From NCBI RefSeq assembly GCF_002968285.2, contig NZ_CP134400.1:3348001-3412000 (forward strand): a DNA stretch of 64,000 nt, given 5' to 3'. Positions within the stretch are counted from its first letter, which is position 1, and each line of letters starts with the position of its first letter. The position numbers and the translations under genes are program-made. The notes under the pieces are model-generated. The model saw only the letters and a list, made by a program, of their open reading frames with translations, made no database searches and was not told the origin of the DNA. The DNA comes from Mycobacterium sp. ITM-2016-00318. GTDB taxonomy: Bacteria; Actinomycetota; Actinomycetes; Mycobacteriales; Mycobacteriaceae. Below, one piece after another: positions 59,315 through 64,000 of the stretch.

Positions 59315-61414
59315 ATGGGTTATGCCAGGCACATCGGTCGGGTCGGAGCGCTAGCGGTGACTCTTGGCGTCGGCGCGGCTATCGCCAACGCTCCGGGGAT
59401 CGCGTACGCCGATACAACAGGCGCCTCAACGGGCGGTGACTCCTCGCAAAAGACCACCACTTCGACGACGGACACGTCCTCGACAACGGGCCAGACGTCC
59501 TCGACGATTGACGGCGCCGCTGCCGACGCCGGCGACTCCGGGTCGACGACCTCGGATCCGACGTCCCAACGGAGGTCGGTGCTGCGCACCGTCGTCGGAG
59601 CCATCCGGGACATCGCTGACGACGCTGTTGCCGCGGGCAACGCCGCTGGGGCCACCACCAGGCTCGGCAAGCAGGATCCGGCGGGCGGCGACTCGGCCAA
59701 CCGCCAGACGTCGAACATCACGACGACTGTCACCAATACCCGCACGCGCGCAGACACTTTGGATGACGCGGCCGAGAACCTGCAGTCGACGGTCGACACG
59801 TTCACGCAACGTGTCGAGCAGGCCGTGCAGAAATACACCGCACCCACGCTCGACAGCACGCCGAGCCCCGCGGCCACGGCTGAGCCCCAACCGATTACTA
59901 CGGCTGCGGTGACGCCGCTGTTCGAACCACGGCAGCGGACAAGCGTTGTCCCGCTCTTCACCAACGCACTCGGTGCGGTGCTGCAGCCGGTGATCTACGG
60001 GGACGGGGTCCCGGGCCTGCCGCAGTTGCCGACGCTGATGGCGGTGATTGCAGCCGTGCGCGACGAATTGGAGCGGACTCTGGGAGCCCGCCCCCCACAG
60101 CCCGTGTATCCGCCGACCACCAGTCAGCCCATCGGTGATCCAACCCTGCCCGCCCCTACAGATCAGCATGTCCTGGTGATCGCGGTCGACGGCACCAATA
60201 TGAGCGAGGTGCTGCAGGAGGATTTGACCCCCAACACGAACTTCATCAATCTGATGAACACCAGCACCACCTCCGCGCCGAGCATCGTCGGCCACACCAC
60301 GGTGTCCAACCCCTCGTGGACGGCCGTCTTTACCGGAGCCTGGGATAACAAGACTGGCGTGATCAACAACGTCTACACCCCGTGGACCTACGAGAGATGG
60401 CCGTCTGTTTTCACCCAACTCGAAACGGCCAACCCGGACATCAGGACGAAGGCCATCGCCGACTGGGACGTCATCGCGGCCATCTCTGACTCGGGCGTCG
60501 GCGCCGACGAAGTGGTCTACATAGCGCAGAAGCCGGACGACCCCACTTGGGAGAAGACGGATAAGGCGGTCACGGACGAAGCCGTGGCCACCCTCAAGGG
60601 CCCGAACGGAAATTACACCGGCGAGGCGCCGAATTTCACGGTCGCCTACCTGGTCCAGGTCGATGAGGCCGGGCACCAGTACGGCGGCGATTCGCTCGAG
60701 TACGACGCTGCCCTCAAGCGCACGGACGACAACCTCGGCGCGATCCTGGAAGCGGTGGCGGCACGTGAGGCGGCAACCGGCGAGGACTGGACCGTCATCG
60801 TCGTGACCGACCACGGCCACCAACCGCAGCCGGGCTTCGGCCACGGTTTCCAGTCGCCCCGCGAGACAGACACATTCGTCATCGTCGACGGTCCGCAATT
60901 CGAGAACAAAACTGACACGTGCACAACGGAATGCGGCAGATTCAATCCCGAATATGAGATCGTCGATGTGACACCGACCGTCCTGAGCCTGTTCAACGTC
61001 CCGCAGGACCCCAGGTCCGATGGTGTTCCGCTGCAGTCACTGAACGGCAGCAGTACCAATCCCCTCTCGCAGGCCGTGTTGCATGACGCGCTGGAAGCAC
61101 AGATGGCCTCGAACGACTATCCGAACATCATCGTCAATGCGGCGCTGAGCACGCGGACGATCGTCGCCTTCATTCCGTACTTCGTGTACGACCAGGATCT
61201 CCCTGCCCCGCTCGGTGACATCCTCTACGTGGCGACGAACACGCCCGCGCAGGCGGTTGCCCTCGCTACCGGTGTCTGGGGCGCCAGGCTGTTCCAGATC
61301 CTGCCGCCGCCGCCTATCGTGATCACCCCTGAGGGGCCGAACTCGCTCGAAGCCGCGTTCCGCACGGACTGCGGGTCCGTCAGCCTCGACCCGGCAGGGT
61401 GTGTGGCTGTCTAG
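59315..61414 (+). CDS. Secreted type I phosphodiesterase / alkaline-phosphatase-fold protein
   Basis: A 699-residue exported protein. The signal peptide ends around A-Y-A-D (residue 33). A Ser/Thr/Gly-rich segment of about 60 residues and a further low-complexity region to about residue 280 come next. The catalytic domain then shows V-I-A-V-D-G-T-N (metal Asp), S-N-P-S-W-T-A-V-F-T-G (nucleophile Thr region), V-D-E-A-G-H-Q-Y-G, and V-T-D-H-G-H-Q-P-Q-P-G-F-G-H-G (metal Asp/His). Likely hydrolyses phosphodiesters or phosphate esters outside the membrane. GAAGGA ribosome site before the ATG. Convergent stop overlap with the next gene. Confidence 0.88.
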   Translation: MGYARHIGRVGALAVTLGVGAAIANAPGIAYADTTGASTGGDSSQKTTTSTTDTSSTTGQTSSTIDGAAADAGDSGSTTSDPTSQRRSVLRTVVGAIRDIADDAVAAGNAAGATTRLGKQDPAGGDSANRQTSNITTTVTNTRTRADTLDDAAENLQSTVDTFTQRVEQAVQKYTAPTLDSTPSPAATAEPQPITTAAVTPLFEPRQRTSVVPLFTNALGAVLQPVIYGDGVPGLPQLPTLMAVIAAVRDELERTLGARPPQPVYPPTTSQPIGDPTLPAPTDQHVLVIAVDGTNMSEVLQEDLTPNTNFINLMNTSTTSAPSIVGHTTVSNPSWTAVFTGAWDNKTGVINNVYTPWTYERWPSVFTQLETANPDIRTKAIADWDVIAAISDSGVGADEVVYIAQKPDDPTWEKTDKAVTDEAVATLKGPNGNYTGEAPNFTVAYLVQVDEAGHQYGGDSLEYDAALKRTDDNLGAILEAVAAREAATGEDWTVIVVTDHGHQPQPGFGHGFQSPRETDTFVIVDGPQFENKTDTCTTECGRFNPEYEIVDVTPTVLSLFNVPQDPRSDGVPLQSLNGSSTNPLSQAVLHDALEAQMASNDYPNIIVNAALSTRTIVAFIPYFVYDQDLPAPLGDILYVATNTPAQAVALATGVWGARLFQILPPPPIVITPEGPNSLEAAFRTDCGSVSLDPAGCVAV

Positions 61415-62076
61415 GAGCCCAGAGTCGCTCGACCGATGACGATCGGGTGCACCACCGCCGGCATGCCGCGCCACACGGCTTGTTCGGCTGCGACATCGAA
61501 CCCGCAGTCTCGCAACAGTTCCAAGGTCCGGCGGTTACAGCAGCATCCGCCTGCGAAGGCGCGCCATGGGCGGGAGAGCAACTCTTGATATAACGCGAGG
61601 AAGCGGGAACTCGCGCGCACGTGCTCGACGAACAACAGCTGACCGCCGGGACGGAGCACGCGGGCGATCTCGCGCAATGTGGCGCCGGGATCGCCGACGG
61701 TGCACAGCACCAGCGTCGACACCACGGTGTCCACTGAGGCTTCATCGAACGGTAGGCGTTCAGCCGGTGCGTCGATGATCCGCGCGGCACGATCATTGCG
61801 CTGCAGACTGCGCTGAAGCCGTCGGCGCATCGAGGCGTCGGGCTCGGTGAGTATCAGCTCGGCGATGTCGTTGGGGTAATGTGCGACGTTCAGCCCGGTT
61901 CCGGCACCGATCTCGACGACCCGCCCGCGGGCATCGGCCAGCAGCTCGCTTCGCCGCTTGCGCATGCCGGCGATCTCGCCCAGCCAGAGGAATGAGTCGT
62001 AAACGAAGGCGAAGAAGCGCATCCATGCCTTGGAGGGCGACGGTATCCGGATCTCGGCACCAACGGTGTCTGTCAT
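61411..62076 (-). CDS. Class I SAM-dependent methyltransferase
   Basis: A 221-residue methyltransferase. Motif I is V-V-E-I-G-A-G-T-G-L-N-V (about residues 50-61) and motif II follows as L-I-L-T-E-P-D. The segment V-D-T-V-V-S-T-L-V-L-C-T-V-G-D then L-R-E-I-A-R-V-L-R-P-G-G is motif IV and the substrate loop region. It resembles the UbiE/phospholipid-type methyltransferases. Substrate unknown. The ATG at 62076 is preferred, as the N-terminal charge pattern fits. Confidence 0.9.
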   Translation of the reverse strand: MTDTVGAEIRIPSPSKAWMRFFAFVYDSFLWLGEIAGMRKRRSELLADARGRVVEIGAGTGLNVAHYPNDIAELILTEPDASMRRRLQRSLQRNDRAARIIDAPAERLPFDEASVDTVVSTLVLCTVGDPGATLREIARVLRPGGQLLFVEHVRASSRFLALYQELLSRPWRAFAGGCCCNRRTLELLRDCGFDVAAEQAVWRGMPAVVHPIVIGRATLGS

Positions 62077-62155
62077 TCCGCGAACTTACGAGCGCCCGCC
62101 TCGTGCGCGCATCGCCCTAAGCGGCCATCATCTGCAGATGGCCCGTTCCGGCCAG

Positions 62156-63202
62156 TCAGAGAAGTCCCAGACGCGCGGCCTCGGCGACAGCAGCAGTCCG
62201 CGAGCTGCGCCCCAGCTTGCGGCGGATGTTCGCGACATGGCGGTGAACGGTGTGCGAGCTCAGCACCAGCTGTTCTGCGATCTCGTCATCGCTCAGACCG
62301 CGGGCGACGCACGCCAGGACCTCGCGTTCACGACGGGATAGCAGGGCCGATTCCGGCTCGCCCGCATGAGGTGTCGTGGGCTGCGGTGCGAGCGCTTCGC
62401 GGCAGGCGCGGGTTACGGAATCAACGTCACCGTGCCACGGGAAATGGGCGGTTCCCTGCAAGGGAATGAACGTGGCGCCGGCAATTCCGGCCGCCACCTC
62501 ACGCCCGAGCCGGAACGGTACGGCGCGGTCGTCGCGACGATGCACCACCGTTGCCGGTGCGCGGACACGGGGAAGAAACTCGCGTACGTCAAGGCGATAG
62601 ACGAGGCCAAGTAACGCCGCCGCGGCCTCGGCGGTGGCCGCCTCTCGTTGCAGCCGGGCGAAGCGTTCATGCTCCGCGCGGTCAGCGGCGCCGAGAAAGA
62701 TGTCGCCGAGGACGCGTGAACCAAGGCCCCAATGGGCGCGCACAGCCGCGATGATCGCGTCGCCCACTCCCGGTGCGGTGATCTCCGCACCGTCTGGATA
62801 CGACCCGTAGAGCACCAGCCGCTCGACTCGCTCGGGATATGTTGCGGCGAAAGCGATTGCAGTGCAGCTCCCACAGGAGCCGCCGAGGAGCGTCACGCGC
62901 TCGAGCTCGAGTTCGTCCAAGAGAGCACGGAGCATCGCGACCTCGCCCTCGATGGTCAGATCCGATTCGCGCACTGTGCGATCCGACATGCCGACGCCGA
63001 GCCGGTCGTAGCGGATCAGTGTGTAGCCGCCTCCGACGAATTCCCAGAAGCGGCGAAATCCGGGGCTCTGCCAATCGAGTTCAAGGTGGCTCACCCACCA
63101 TGCCGGGGCGACGAGCGGGGGTCCGTCGCCACGCTTCTCGTACGCCACTCGGCGGGCGTAGAGGGGAAGAAATCTGATCTCGGGATTCTCGAGCATCGTC
63201 AC
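62156..63202 (-). CDS. Alpha/beta-hydrolase fused to a LuxR-type DNA-binding domain
   Basis: A 348-residue two-domain protein. Residues about 15-270 form an alpha/beta hydrolase: nucleophile elbow G-G-S-C-G with Ser109, acid near R-R-D-D-R, and His in G-T-A-H-F-P. Residues about 284-345 carry a LuxR helix-turn-helix: L-S-R-R-E-R-E-V-L-A-C-V-A-R-G-L-S-D-D-E-I-A then S-S-H-T-V-H-R-H-V-A-N-I-R-R-K-L-G. The hydrolase half may sense or turn over a lactone or ester ligand that governs DNA binding. Start ATG 63202 (M-T-M-L-E-N-P). Gene is transcribed towards the methyltransferase, possibly one operon. Confidence 0.9.
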   Translation of the reverse strand: MTMLENPEIRFLPLYARRVAYEKRGDGPPLVAPAWWVSHLELDWQSPGFRRFWEFVGGGYTLIRYDRLGVGMSDRTVRESDLTIEGEVAMLRALLDELELERVTLLGGSCGSCTAIAFAATYPERVERLVLYGSYPDGAEITAPGVGDAIIAAVRAHWGLGSRVLGDIFLGAADRAEHERFARLQREAATAEAAAALLGLVYRLDVREFLPRVRAPATVVHRRDDRAVPFRLGREVAAGIAGATFIPLQGTAHFPWHGDVDSVTRACREALAPQPTTPHAGEPESALLSRREREVLACVARGLSDDEIAEQLVLSSHTVHRHVANIRRKLGRSSRTAAVAEAARLGLL

Positions 63203-63324
63203 GAGCCTACGACGGGCACCTGTCGCGCTCGACGGCTTCGGTTTTGTTGGTCAGCGGCACCACTACATCGCCGAGAGGATGCGATGTCCGCCTCTCCAAC
63301 CGGTTGATGTAGATGAATACAGGG

Positions 63325-63969
63325 TCAGTGCCGTCCGACACCGCGGTGGGGTGCGCTCATGTCTCCGGTTCCCGGTGTGCCCTCGGCGAGCCCGTAGCGC
63401 AGGAGTACAGACCCTGTCGGACTGGGCGCCGGCGGTTCGAGCAGGGTCAGGTTGGTGGGTACCGCACCACCGTCGAACACCTTCTTCCCGACGCCGAGTG
63501 TGATCGGGTGCAACCAGAGGTCGAGGCGGTCGAAGAGCTTCTCGCGCAGCAGGGTCTGGACAAGGTTGAGGCTCCCGACAACCTTCACATGATCGTGTCG
63601 GTCGCGAACTTCCCGCACCGCGGTAGCAAGGTCGGGGCCGAGCTGGGTGGACCCGGGCCACGCGAGGTCGGGCCTACCGCGGGAGGCCACGTACTTCGGG
63701 ACGCGGTTGAAAAGGGTGGCGATGTCATCGTCCTCACCACCCTCCTGGTGCGGCCAGAAGCCGGCGAAGATGTCATAGGTTCGCCTGCCGAGAAGGAGCG
63801 CGTCTGTGCCCTCGTAGGCGGCACCGACCTGCGCCCCGGCCACATCGTCCATGAGCGGTGCCTGCCAGCCGCCGAACGGAAAACCATTGTCCGGGTCCTC
63901 CTCGGGACCGCCGGGCGCCTGGCCGACGAGGTCGAGGGTTGCGAACAGCTCAATATGGATGAGGCCCAT
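63325..63969 (-). CDS. DHFR/RibD-like reductase
   Basis: A 214-residue protein of the dihydrofolate-reductase/RibD C-terminal family. Marks are H-I-E-L-F-A-T-L-D-L at the N-terminus, L-L-L-G-R-R-T-Y-D-I-F near residue 58, V-P-K-Y-V-A-S-R, and V-V-G-S-L-N-L-V-Q-T-L then D-L-W-L-H-P-I-T-L-G-V-G-K-K. Such enzymes use NADPH to reduce pyrimidine-like or other small substrates; exact substrate unknown. The C-terminal 20 residues are variable. ATG at 63969. Confidence 0.88.
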   Translation of the reverse strand: MGLIHIELFATLDLVGQAPGGPEEDPDNGFPFGGWQAPLMDDVAGAQVGAAYEGTDALLLGRRTYDIFAGFWPHQEGGEDDDIATLFNRVPKYVASRGRPDLAWPGSTQLGPDLATAVREVRDRHDHVKVVGSLNLVQTLLREKLFDRLDLWLHPITLGVGKKVFDGGAVPTNLTLLEPPAPSPTGSVLLRYGLAEGTPGTGDMSAPHRGVGRH

Positions 63970-64000
63970 GCCTGACTCCCATTAGTGGTGAGAACTTCTG

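Overview
The window is high-GC actinobacterial DNA from a mycobacterium (Mycobacterium or Mycolicibacterium). The diagnostic block is the mycolic-acid FAS-II operon fabD-acpM-kasA-kasB-accD6 downstream of its regulator mabR and of aceE. AhpE, a WhiB4-like protein, the mycothiol-linked dehydrogenase MscR and DUF3145 support this. From memory, the gene order up to about 28.7 kb broadly follows the M. tuberculosis Rv2237-Rv2264 neighbourhood, with local losses and relics. I could not align it. No prophage, insertion sequence, integrase or CRISPR array was seen.

Layout. 0-3.5 kb: DUF2236 protein, VOC protein, unknown ORF, tRNA-Val(UAC), ahpE, DUF3052 gene, lipoprotein. 3.6-13.1 kb: pyruvate dehydrogenase E1 (aceE), mabR with a candidate operator, then the FAS-II operon, which turns malonyl-CoA into meromycolate precursors. 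13.2-23.2 kb: haem-binding-like secreted protein, a DUF3298 relic, tetR-glpD divergent from an FAD oxidase and a lipid kinase, DUF3145, a beta-lactamase-like protein, three truncated or relic genes, then mscR and a metallo-hydrolase that together look like formaldehyde detoxification. 23.2-33.3 kb: SHOCT membrane protein, SABATH-type methyltransferase, acyl-CoA dehydrogenase-like protein, an Hsp70-like transmembrane protein with a proline-rich tail, a DapB-like reductase coupled to a K+ channel, an SDR and secreted proteins or lipoproteins. 33.3-38.0 kb: two TetR regulators, a P450, a second DapB-like reductase and a Rieske oxygenase, which look like a regulated lipid or xenobiotic oxidation module. 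38.2-43.2 kb: a complete peptide/nickel-type ABC importer. 43.2-47.2 kb: DUF427, DUF2236, a frameshifted SigJ-like sigma factor, a small membrane ORF, a UbiA prenyltransferase and a WhiB4-like regulator.

The outstanding object is the single uninterrupted frame at 47241-58031 (3,596 residues). It joins a SARP/BTAD DNA-binding module, a class III nucleotide cyclase, a STAND-type ATPase and a helical repeat region. These are followed by one short NTF2/SnoaL-like domain and then eight tandem units of about 270 residues, each made of two NTF2-like halves. It is divergent from whiB4-like across 74 bp carrying a perfect 16-bp palindrome. Its 3' side holds a cluster of hairpins and the C-terminal remnant of an ABC transporter.

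59-64 kb: a secreted phosphodiesterase/alkaline-phosphatase-fold protein, a SAM methyltransferase, an alpha/beta-hydrolase fused to a LuxR DNA-binding domain, and a DHFR/RibD-like reductase. All functions are assigned by motif reading and memory of families; no search was run.
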